From the NCBI GenBank assembly GCA_963848205.1, contig CAWKCV010000005.1:186001-250000 (forward strand): a DNA stretch of 64,000 nt, written 5' to 3'. This stretch comes from BOG-908 sp963848205 (GTDB lineage Bacteria; Pseudomonadota; Alphaproteobacteria; Acetobacterales; Acetobacteraceae). This document shows positions 41,341-49,024 of this stretch, piece by piece. Below the pieces are notes generated by a model. That model saw only the letters and a program-made list of their open reading frames with translations. It was not told the origin of the DNA and ran no database searches. The stretch's first letter is position 1, and each line of letters opens with the position of its first letter. Position numbers and translations under genes: made by a program.

Positions 41341-42786
41341 TCAAAACACATTCTCCCCAGTCATGCACAACGGCGTGCGCGCCAGAATTCGCAAATCGAG
41401 CCATAGCGACCAGTTCTCGATATAGTAGAGATCGTATGTCACCCGGCGCTGCATCTGACCGCTCTGGTGCGTGGCCCCCCGTGCACCATTGACCTGCGCC
41501 CAACCTGTAAGGCCGGGTTTGACCCTGTGACGTTGCGCATATTCGGCGACGATTTCACGGCCGGCACGATCGGTATCGTGCAGCGCTTCCGCATGCGGCC
41601 GCGGACCGACGAGCGACATGTCGCCGCGCAGCACGTTCCAGAGTTGCGGCAGTTCATCGAGGCTGTATCGACGAAGTTTGCCACCGATCCATGTGCAGCG
41701 CGGGTCGGCCCGCAATGTCTGGTGGCGTATCTCGCCGGTTGGCACATGCATGGTGCGGAACTTGAAGATGACGAACTCGCGCCCCGACCAGCCGCGACGA
41801 AGCTGGCGGAAGATGACCGGGCCTGGGCTTGTCGCCGCAATGCCAACAGCGATCGCCAGCAGCAACGGTGCGAGTGCGACGAGCAGAATCAATGCCACGG
41901 TCTTGTCGAGCAGGGTCTTGGCAAGCAGACCCCATTCCTTGATCGGCCGGTCTGCCACAACAGCCATCGGTATTCCTCCCAGCAGACGCGTTTGCGATAG
42001 GTTCGTCCGCAACAGGACATCGTCCGGACAGACCGCCACGCGAACGGGCATCTCCTTCAGCCGTGAGATGACCCTCGTCGCGTTGGCACTCTGCGTGCGG
42101 TCGAATGCCAGCACGACGGAGTCCAGGCAGCCGCTGCAACTCATGTCGAGCAGCCTGTCCAAGTCGTCGTCATGTTGCGCGCTCGCCTCCGGACAGGACA
42201 GGCTCACGCCGAACATTCCGACCACATCGGCATCGTTTGCGATGTAGCCAGCGACCTGCTCGCGCAATCCGGCAGAACCGATCACCGCGACCGTCTCGCG
42301 AAGTTCACCGCGCCTGTTCATGCGCGACAGCACGCCCGCAATGGCGAAGCGCGTGCATGCAGTCGTTGCCACGAACAGGACGAACCACAATGCGAGCCAG
42401 AATCTTGCAAGATCGTCGGTGGAGCGGGTCAGCACGCCGACGACGATCAGCGCCGAGAAGGCGAGAAGACACTTCCCTTCCGCAACCGCAATGAGTTGCG
42501 CGCAGGAACGCTGCCCGAGCACGAACTGGTCCTTCGATGCACGGAGAAACAGCGCGGCGATCAAGCTGCCGAACAGGATATCGCGCCAGAACGGACCCAA
42601 CGCCGAAAAGTCGAGAGTGGTGCCCACGACATAGGCGGCGTAGAATTTCAGCGCCGCTTCGCCGGAAGCCGCGCAGGCCAGGAAATCCCAAACGACGAGC
42701 AGGCCGGCTGCCACGGATAAAACGTCTTCGACTTTGCGCGCCCGCTTGCGGCTCGGAGCAATTTCGATTTCGGACCAATCAGCCAC
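41341..42786 (-). CDS. Priming polyprenyl-phosphate sugar phosphotransferase of exopolysaccharide synthesis
   Basis: 481 residues, PssY/WcaJ-like. Four or so N-terminal membrane segments ('VLSVAAGLLVVWDFLACAA', 'FWLALWFVLFVATTACTRF') are followed by a CoA-binding-like soluble domain ('ETVAVIGSAGLREQVAGYI'). One more membrane segment (about 295-320) leads into the catalytic sugar-transferase domain: 'VIFKFRTMH', 'SLDELPQLWNVLRGDMSLVG', 'VKPGLTGWAQVNG'. It should transfer a hexose-1-phosphate to undecaprenyl phosphate and so start the repeat unit. It is the first gene of the minus-strand polysaccharide operon; 223 bp upstream hold its promoter. Confidence 0.92.
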   Translation of the reverse strand: MADWSEIEIAPSRKRARKVEDVLSVAAGLLVVWDFLACAASGEAALKFYAAYVVGTTLDFSALGPFWRDILFGSLIAALFLRASKDQFVLGQRSCAQLIAVAEGKCLLAFSALIVVGVLTRSTDDLARFWLALWFVLFVATTACTRFAIAGVLSRMNRRGELRETVAVIGSAGLREQVAGYIANDADVVGMFGVSLSCPEASAQHDDDLDRLLDMSCSGCLDSVVLAFDRTQSANATRVISRLKEMPVRVAVCPDDVLLRTNLSQTRLLGGIPMAVVADRPIKEWGLLAKTLLDKTVALILLVALAPLLLAIAVGIAATSPGPVIFRQLRRGWSGREFVIFKFRTMHVPTGEIRHQTLRADPRCTWIGGKLRRYSLDELPQLWNVLRGDMSLVGPRPHAEALHDTDRAGREIVAEYAQRHRVKPGLTGWAQVNGARGATHQSGQMQRRVTYDLYYIENWSLWLDLRILARTPLCMTGENVF

Positions 42787-43009
42787 GTCAACCTGCCGTT
42801 CAAGTCTGTTACCAGTCGTTACGCATACCGTTGCACGGCAGCACTACAACCACAAGTTAGTTTTCACGTTTTTGTGAGTTCCGGATCGGGGAATTTCAGT
42901 CAGCATCACCCGCACTCTCTGGTTGCGGTGCTAAGCGGTTGTATTGCTTACGTGCAGGCTCCGTGCAGCACGGCGAAGCCCGATACGGCGGAGACGACGT
43001 TCAGCGCCG

Positions 43010-43651
43010 CTAGGGGCGATATGTCCGAAACCGGAGCATCGCCTCGGCAATCTCGGCCCTCGACAGCAGGACCGGACCGCCTGCCGCCATGGCGACAAGG
43101 TATTGCCGCGCCAGCGCTTCGAGCTCGACCGCACGGCCCATCGCCTCGTCGAGGTCGCGGCCGCAGGCGATCATGCCGTGGTTGGCGAGCAGGCACACAG
43201 ACCGGCCGGCAAGCGCTTGAAGCACGTAATCGGAGAGCGCCTGCGTGCCGAACGTCGCATAGGCGGCGCAACGCACGTCCTCGCCGCCAAATACCGCAAT
43301 CATGTAATGGCAAGGCGGGATGCCACGGCGCTGCATGGACAACGCCGTGCAGTAAGTCGGATGCGCATGCACCACCGCCGCGAACTCCGGCCGCGCGGCA
43401 AGGATATCGCGATGAAACCGCCATTCGGAGGAGGGACGACGCTCCCCGCTCCAGGCGCCATCGGCCGCATCCAGCCGCACGTAAGGCAAGTCGCCCGGGG
43501 TAAGCTTATCGTAGGGCGTGGCAGTCGGGGTGATCAGCATGCCGTCCTCGTGGCGCACGCTGATGTTGCCGGCTGTGCCCTGAGTGAGGCCGAGCGGGCC
43601 CAACGCGCGGCAGGCGGTGAGGACGGCTTGGCGCAGGTCAGAGGGAGGCAA
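43010..43651 (-). CDS. Class II aldolase/adducin family protein, L-fuculose-phosphate aldolase-like
   Basis: 213 residues. 'GLTQGTAGNISVRHEDGMLI' is the phosphate-binding start, zinc ligands are in 'VVHAHPTYCTAL' and 'VCLLANHGMIACG', and the catalytic Glu lies in 'RPSSEWRFHRDI'. The family cleaves deoxyhexulose/pentulose phosphates to DHAP and an aldehyde, or epimerises ribulose-5-phosphate; the substrate is not evident. The frame can only begin at a TTG (43651) that overlaps repeat 18, with AGGA about 10 nt upstream inside the repeat. The native start or promoter may have been displaced by the repeat. It lies downstream of prfB on the same strand. Confidence 0.87.
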   Translation of the reverse strand: MPPSDLRQAVLTACRALGPLGLTQGTAGNISVRHEDGMLITPTATPYDKLTPGDLPYVRLDAADGAWSGERRPSSEWRFHRDILAARPEFAAVVHAHPTYCTALSMQRRGIPPCHYMIAVFGGEDVRCAAYATFGTQALSDYVLQALAGRSVCLLANHGMIACGRDLDEAMGRAVELEALARQYLVAMAAGGPVLLSRAEIAEAMLRFRTYRP

Positions 43652-43780
43652 GGCAAGCAGTCCTTACTTGGAAAAAGGACCAAAAAACGTCTGGTTCGCT
43701 GTCGCGTGCTCGTCGTGAGCTGCCTGACAGCGGGACAAAAGTCTCGTGCTTCTTTTCTTCAGGAAAGAAGGGTCGTCCTT
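43650..43780. repeat. Dispersed repeat copy 18 (complete: arm A forward, arm B reverse)
   Basis: AGGCAAGCAGTCCTTACTTG, AAAAAGGACC, AAAAAACGTCTGG; spacer TTCGCTGTCGCGTGCTC facing GAGCTGCCTGACAGCGG; then ACAAAAGTCTCGTGCTTC, TTTTCTTCAGGAAAGAAG. It runs from the first base of the aldolase frame to the prfB stop codon, so it is the whole gap between the two genes. Confidence 0.9.
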
Positions 43781-44911
43781 CATTGCGCCTGCGCCGAAGC
43801 CTCGCTTCGCGTCGCCCCCACACGCGCCGCCAGCGACGCCGCCATGAAGTCGTCCAACTCGCCATCCAGCACCGCGCTCGGATTGCCCTTCTCCACGCCG
43901 GTGCGCAGATCCTTCACCATCTGATACGGCGCCAGCACGTAGCTGCGTATCTGGTGGCCCCAACTGTTCTCCGTCTTGCTCGCTTCCGTCAGGGCCGACG
44001 CCGCCTCGCGCTTCTGCAGTTCCTGCTCGTAAAGCCGCGCCTTCAGCATACCCATCGCGGTCGCCCGGTTGCGATGCTGGCTTCGGTCGGTCTGGCACGC
44101 GACGATGATGCCGGACGGCACATGCGTGATGCGGATCGCGCTTTCCGTCTTGTTGACGTGCTGGCCGCCGGCGCCCGAGGCACGGAACGTGTCCACCTTG
44201 AGGTCCGCATCGCGTATCTCGATCTCGATGCTGTCGTCGACCACCGGATACACCCACACGCTGGCAAAGCTGGTCTGGCGCCGTGCCGCCGCATCGAACG
44301 GGCTGATACGCACCAGGCGATGCACGCCGGCTTCGGTCTTGAGCCAGCCATACGCATTGGGCCCGTGCACCTGCATGGTTACCGATTTCAGGCCAGCGCC
44401 CTCGCCTTCGCTCGCCTCCATCAGCTCGACCTTGTAGCCGCGCTGCTCGGCCCAGCGCGAATACATGCGCAGCAGCATTTCGGTCCAATCCTGCGCCTCG
44501 GTGCCGCCCTGGCCGGCGTTGAGCTCGACGAAACAGTCGTTGCCGTCCGCCTCGCCCGAGAGCAGGCTTTCGATCTCGCGCCGGCGGGCTTCCTCGGCGA
44601 TCGTCCGAAGCGCAGCGATTCCTTCGGCCACCATGGCGGGCTCGCTCTCGGCTTCGGCCATCTCGATCAGGCCGACGGCGTCGGCCACTTCGGCTTCCAG
44701 CTTGGCGACGCCCTCGATACCGTTCGCCAGGCGGGTCCGCTCTCGCATGATCTTCTGGGCGGCGTCAGCGTCGTCCCAAAGGGCGGGGTCTTCGACGCGG
44801 TGATTCAGTTCCTCGAGGCGGGCCGTCGCGACATCCCAGTCAAAGATGCCTCCGGAGGATGGCGAGGGACTGGTTGATCTGCTCGTGGAGGGTGTCTGCT
44901 TCGGCGGCCAT
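43780..44911 (-). CDS. prfB: Peptide chain release factor 2, expressed through a programmed +1 frameshift
   Basis: RF2 reads UGA and UAA and releases the finished peptide. The first 23 codons (44911-44843: MAAEADTLHEQINQSLAILR...) end at an in-frame TGA. Shifting +1 at CTT-TGA-C joins them to 'DWDVATARLEELNHRV', giving about 376 residues: complement(join(43780..44841,44843..44911)). The codon-reading motif SPF is in 'RISPFDAAARRQTSFAS', and the catalytic GGQ is in 'FRASGAGGQHVNKTESAIRI'. The frameshift site makes expression self-limiting: low RF2 slows reading of TGA and favours the shift. It lies in the order amiC-mrcA-prfB, as in other alphaproteobacteria, with repeat 19 just upstream. Confidence 0.96.
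44839..44854 (-). promoter_or_regulatory. prfB: prfB programmed +1 frameshift site
   Basis: Minus-strand sequence CGGAGGCATCTTTGAC: an internal Shine-Dalgarno (CGGAGG) three bases before CTT, then the slow stop TGA followed by C. This matches the well-known RF2 autoregulatory site (AGGGGG-TAT-CTT-TGA-C in E. coli). The skipped base is at 44842. Confidence 0.95.
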
Positions 44912-44926
44912 CGTTTACATCCGAGA

Positions 44927-45060
44927 AAGGAAGAATGTTCTTTTCTGACGAAAAGAAGCAAAAGACTTTTGTCCCGCTGTCGCGAAGCGCATCGCAAGCA
45001 TCGCGACAGCGGCGTAGAAGTTTTTTGGTCCTTTTTTTAAAAAAAGGACTGCTTCCTTCC
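44927..45060. repeat. Dispersed repeat copy 19 (complete; best-preserved outer stem)
   Basis: Arm B forward: GGAAGAATGTTCTTTTCTG, ACGAAAAGAAGCAAAAGAC. Outer stem: CCGCTGTCGCGA (44974-44985) and TCGCGACAGCGG (45001-45012), a perfect 12-bp inverted repeat. Arm A reversed: GTTTTTTGGTCCTTTTTTT, AAAAAAAGGACTGCTTCC. It fills the gap between the mrcA stop (45061) and 15 bp before the prfB ATG. Confidence 0.93.
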
Positions 45061-47692
45061 TTAGTAAAGCCCCCCCACCCCACTGTCCACGCCAGTCCCC
45101 GTCTGCGGCTTCGGCACCGCCGGCGCATCCGGATCCGGGTTGACCATCTGCACCGAACCCTCGGCCGAAACCGTCTCCGCGCGCTCGCGTGGTTCGCCGC
45201 CGATGCCGCCGGCACCCGGCACCTGGTCCGGCTTGAAAGCGTCGATGCACTCATGGCGGCCGCAACCCCAATGGGCGAGCGTCACGCCGTCCGGCACGCG
45301 GAAATCCAGCACCGGGCGGTCCTGCAGGGCCGCCTTCATGAAGTCGTGCCAGATCGGGCCCGCCGTATGGGCGCCGTCCTGCTTTTCGCCGAGCGATTGC
45401 GGGTTGTCGAAACCGAACCACACCACCGTCACGAGGTCGGGGCTGAAGCCCGCGAACCAGCCATCGTTGAAATTCTGCGTGGTGCCCGTCTTGCCGGCCA
45501 GCGGCCGGTCGAAACCCGCGCCGACCGGCGCTCCGGTGCCGTATTTGATGACGCCCTGCATCATCTTGAGCACCTGGAACGCGCTTTGCGGATCGGCCAA
45601 TTGGGTGCGCGGATCGTCCAGCGTCGGCGGCTGGTTGGGGTCGCCGGCGCCGGTCACCAGGCTGGTCGGGCGCCAGATCACGTGGCCATCACGGTCCTGC
45701 ACGCTGTCGATCAGGCTGGGCACGATCTCGCGGCCGCCTTCCTCCAACCCGGCATAGGCGCCGGCCTCGCGCAGCACCGTCGTCTCCACCGCGCCCAACG
45801 CCGCGGGCAGCACGTGCGGCATCGAATCATAGATGTGAAAGCCGATCGCCGTCTTGGCCACCGCGTCCATGCCGATATGCTGGGCCACGCGCACGGTCAC
45901 CAGGTTGAGCGACTGTTCGAGTGCCACGCGCAAAGGTGTCGGGCCGCCATAGGTCAGCTCGTAGTTCTCCGGGTGCCAGTCGCCCATCGAGAACGGCTCG
46001 TCTTCGAAGCGCGCGCTCGGCGATATCCCCTGTTCCATCGCGGTCAGATACACGAATGGCTTGAACGAGCTGCCCGGCTGGCGCTGCGCCTGGGTGGCGC
46101 GGTTGAACTTGCTGCCGGCGGCGTTCCAGCCACCCGACATCGCGAGCACACGCCCGGTGCGCGGGTCGAGGCTGACGAGCGCGCCTTCCACCCGGGGGAT
46201 CTGGCGCAGCGTCAGCCGATCGAGCGAGATCGTGGCCGGATGCAGGTGGGCAACACCGCGGCGGGCGGCGCGATGCTCGGGCAGCCGCATCTCGACGGTA
46301 CCGTCCTTCGGCTCGACCATGACGATGTCGCCGGGCTGAACCACGTCCGACATGCGATGCGGCGTGGGCCCGGTCTCGCCATTGCCGTGCGTCGGCCGCG
46401 CCCAGCCGAGGTCGGACAATTCGATTTCGCCTTGCCGCGAGCCTGCCGGATCGGTCCCGGACGCCGGCGTCAGATAGCCCAGACGCGCGGTGTCGTAGCG
46501 TCTCGTCGAGCACCACGGCCAGGCGCCACTCGGGCAGCATGCCGCCCGGGGCCGCGATACGGGAGAGTGCATCGGCCCAGTCGCCGGTCAGCGACGCCAT
46601 GCTGCCGATACGCGCGACCGGCCCGCGCCAGCCGCCATGGGCATGGTCGTAATGCATCAGCCCGGCACGCAAAGCAGTGTCGGCCATCGCCTGCAACCCG
46701 GCATCCAGGCTCGTGTGGACGATCAAGCCGCCCTGCGTCGTCTGGTCCTGGCCGAAACGGTCGATCAGGTTGCGCCGCACCTCCTCGCCGAACCATTCGC
46801 TGCCGGGCACGGTCGCCGGCGGCCGGTAGGCGTTGGGCACCAGCGGTTCGGCATGGCCGGCGTCCGCGTCGGCCTGGCTGATCGCGTGGGTCTCCACCAT
46901 ACGGTCCAGCACCCAGTCGCGGCGGGTCTTGGCAGCATCGGGGAAGCGGAACGGGTTGTAGTTGGTCGGCGATTTCGGCATCGCGGCCAGCATCGCCGCC
47001 TCGGCGACCGTGAGCCGGTCCAGCGGCTTGTCGAAATAGGTCTGTGCGGCGGCGACGACGCCATACGCGTGCTGACCCAGATAGGTCTCGTTCAGGTACA
47101 GCTCGAGAATGCGCTGCTTGGTCAGCACGTGCTCAAGCCGCAATGCCAGCAAGGCCTCTTTGATCTTGCGGTCGTAGTTCAGCGCGTCCGACCCCAGCAC
47201 CATGTTGCGCGCGACCTGCTGGGTGATGGTCGAAGCGCCGATCGGGCGGCGGGCGGCGCCAATGCGCTGCAGGTCGGTCATCGCGGCGCGCGCGATCGCG
47301 AAGGGGTCGATGCCCTTGTGACTATAGAAATTCTGGTCTTCGGCGGCGATGAAGGCGAGCTGCACGCGCTGCGGAATGGCGGTGATGGGCGCGAAGATGC
47401 GTCGCTCGGTGGCGAGCTCGGCCATCAGATGGTCGTCGCCGTCATAGACGCGGCTGAGCACCGGCGGCTGGTAGGTGCGCAGGCCATCCAGTGTCGGCAG
47501 ATCGGCCGAGTAACGATCGTAGATGCTCCAGACGACCAGGCCGCCGGCCGCGATGCCCACGATGAAGATCGCGCTCACCAACCCGAACAGCCCGCGCACG
47601 AAAGCCAGCACGGGATGGGCGCGGCGTTTTTTCGGCGTCTTCGCCTGCTCCGGTTCCGACGGCACAATCAGCCGTTCGCGGTGCACGTCCAT
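45061..47692 (-). pseudogene. mrcA: Penicillin-binding protein 1A (bifunctional transglycosylase/transpeptidase), single-base frameshift
   Basis: Class A PBP of cell-wall synthesis. The ATG at 47692 gives a cytosolic tail, a membrane anchor ('GLFGLVSAIFIVGIAAGGLV') and the GT51 transglycosylase: 'AAEDQNFYSHKGIDPFAIAR', 'GASTITQQVARNM', 'RKIKEALLALRLE' and 'ILELYLNETYLGQ'. Near plus-strand 46501 the frame breaks; dropping one base from GACGAGACGCTACGA continues into 'RYDTARLGYL', the OB-like insert and the transpeptidase. The latter has S-x-x-K in 'PGSSFKPFVYLTAM', SxN as 'SLN', and 'AGKTGTTQNFNDGWFAGF'. The repaired product is about 876 residues. All catalytic motifs are intact on both sides, so sequence error is likely. 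It follows amiC in one operon; repeat 19 marks its end. Confidence 0.88.
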
Positions 47693-47777
47693 GACAGATC
47701 CAAAACCTTGTTACTAAGCGGGCTCGTTGACTTGCACGCGGGCGGCCGGGCTTCGGCGACGTGGATGCTACGCGCTT

Positions 47778-48599
47778 CTACCCGAGACGGACGGCCTGTG
47801 CGGGGGCGGCGAAATAGCCATCGATGGCCTGGTGGATTGCACTGGCCAACATCGCACGATGGGCCGACTGTCGCAACGCGGCTTCGTCGTGCGGGTTGGA
47901 CATGAAGCCCATCTCCACCAGCACGCTCGGTATGTCGGAAGCCTTCAAAACCGCGAAACCAGCGTGCCGCGCGGGGTTGTCGAGCAGCGCCAAATGCTGC
48001 TCGAGACTCGCGACGACATGCTGCTGCATCTGTGCCGAGCCGACGCGGGTTTCGTGCAAAACCAGGCTGGCCAGTATTTCGGCGACCTGCGGCGACACAC
48101 CGGCGGCGACCTCGCCGCCTGCGCGGTCGGCCGCGTTCTCATGCGCCGCCAGTGCCGCGCTCTGGGCGTCGGATGCATTGCCGGCCAGCGTATAGACGCT
48201 CGCGCCGCGCACCTCGCGACGGGCGACCGCGTCGGCATGCAGCGAAATAAACAGGGCCGCCTTGTTCGCCTGGGCGATGGCGACCCTGTCCTCCAGCGGA
48301 ATGAACACGTCGTTCTCGCGTGTGAGCGCCACGCGATAGCGGCCGCTGGCCCGCAGGCGACGCGCGAGTTCTCCGGCCGCGGCGAAGGCGATGTGCTTTT
48401 CGAAGGTGCCCGAGACGCCGATGGCACCGGGGTCTTTGCCGCCATGGCCAGGGTCGATCACGATCATCGGGCTGGTCCGCGACGAAACGGGGTGGCGCGC
48501 GGCGCGGCCGGCGGCGCTGGCGGTCACCGCGGGCAGGATCAGCGCGGCGCCGAAACCACGACCGAGCAGCAGACGGCGGGTAAACACAGGATCTCGCAT
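47778..48599 (-). CDS. amiC: N-acetylmuramoyl-L-alanine amidase
   Basis: 273 residues, Amidase_3 family. A Tat-like leader is present: 'FTRRLLLGRGFGAALILPAV' with the twin Arg and a cut after ASA. The zinc ligands are in 'IVIDPGHGGKDPGAIG' (His), 'FEKHIAFA' (Glu) and 'LFISLHADA' (His), and the catalytic Glu is in 'SVLVEMGFMSNPHDE'. It hydrolyses the amide between MurNAc and the stem peptide in the periplasm during daughter-cell separation. There is no N-terminal AMIN domain, so septal targeting differs from E. coli AmiC. It starts at 48599 and precedes mrcA by 85 bp; it is divergent from rne. Confidence 0.93.
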   Translation of the reverse strand: MRDPVFTRRLLLGRGFGAALILPAVTASAAGRAARHPVSSRTSPMIVIDPGHGGKDPGAIGVSGTFEKHIAFAAAGELARRLRASGRYRVALTRENDVFIPLEDRVAIAQANKAALFISLHADAVARREVRGASVYTLAGNASDAQSAALAAHENAADRAGGEVAAGVSPQVAEILASLVLHETRVGSAQMQQHVVASLEQHLALLDNPARHAGFAVLKASDIPSVLVEMGFMSNPHDEAALRQSAHRAMLASAIHQAIDGYFAAPAQAVRLG

Positions 48600-49024
48600 G
48601 TCTCTGCTTAACACGGGACGTTCGCACGATTGGATTAGTCGTTGATGAATCGTGAGACATGTCGGGGCAGGAGGGGAGAACATTTCGGCTGGCGCGCCGT
48701 TCGCCACGCAGCGCCCCATCGTTCCTCTTGCAGGCCGATGAGCTTTGCTGCATGTGTCAAGAGCGTGCAGCCTTCTTTCGAAGGCGCCGCAGACCGCGCG
48801 CTTTGCGCGCCAGATCCCGAAGGCCATGGCAGCACACCGCAGCGTCGCGACACAATTTCGGATTACCGCCCCGGCTTCCGGCCGGCCAGGCGCCCGAAAT
48901 CGCCGGCGTTGCATGCGCGCCTGGCTCGTCTGCCTTCCCCTATCGGCCTTGCCGGCCGCGCGCTCCGCCTGTCCAGGACAGTCGATCTGCCGTGTGGCGC
49001 CGGGCCCCCGGAGCATCAATCTTT
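48600..49024. promoter_or_regulatory. Divergent amiC/rne intergenic region with the rne leader
   Basis: 425 bp without a gene. Near 48747-48785 two inverted repeats lie in tandem on the rne side: GCTGCA/TGCAGC (48747-48752 and 48766-48771) and GCCTTC-TTTC-GAAGGC (48770-48785). Long structured rne leaders are known in enterobacteria, where RNase E cleaves its own mRNA to limit itself; a similar leader is inferred here but not shown. I cannot place the promoters with confidence. Confidence 0.45.

Noticed and set aside
42787..43009. Small gene or riboswitch upstream of the priming transferase
   Set aside because: No open frame with a ribosome-binding site and no recognisable riboswitch core; it looks like ordinary promoter space.
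44915..45250. Separate small gene upstream of prfB on the minus strand
   Set aside because: It is repeat 19 plus the shadow of mrcA; the real prfB start is at 44911 and uses the programmed frameshift.
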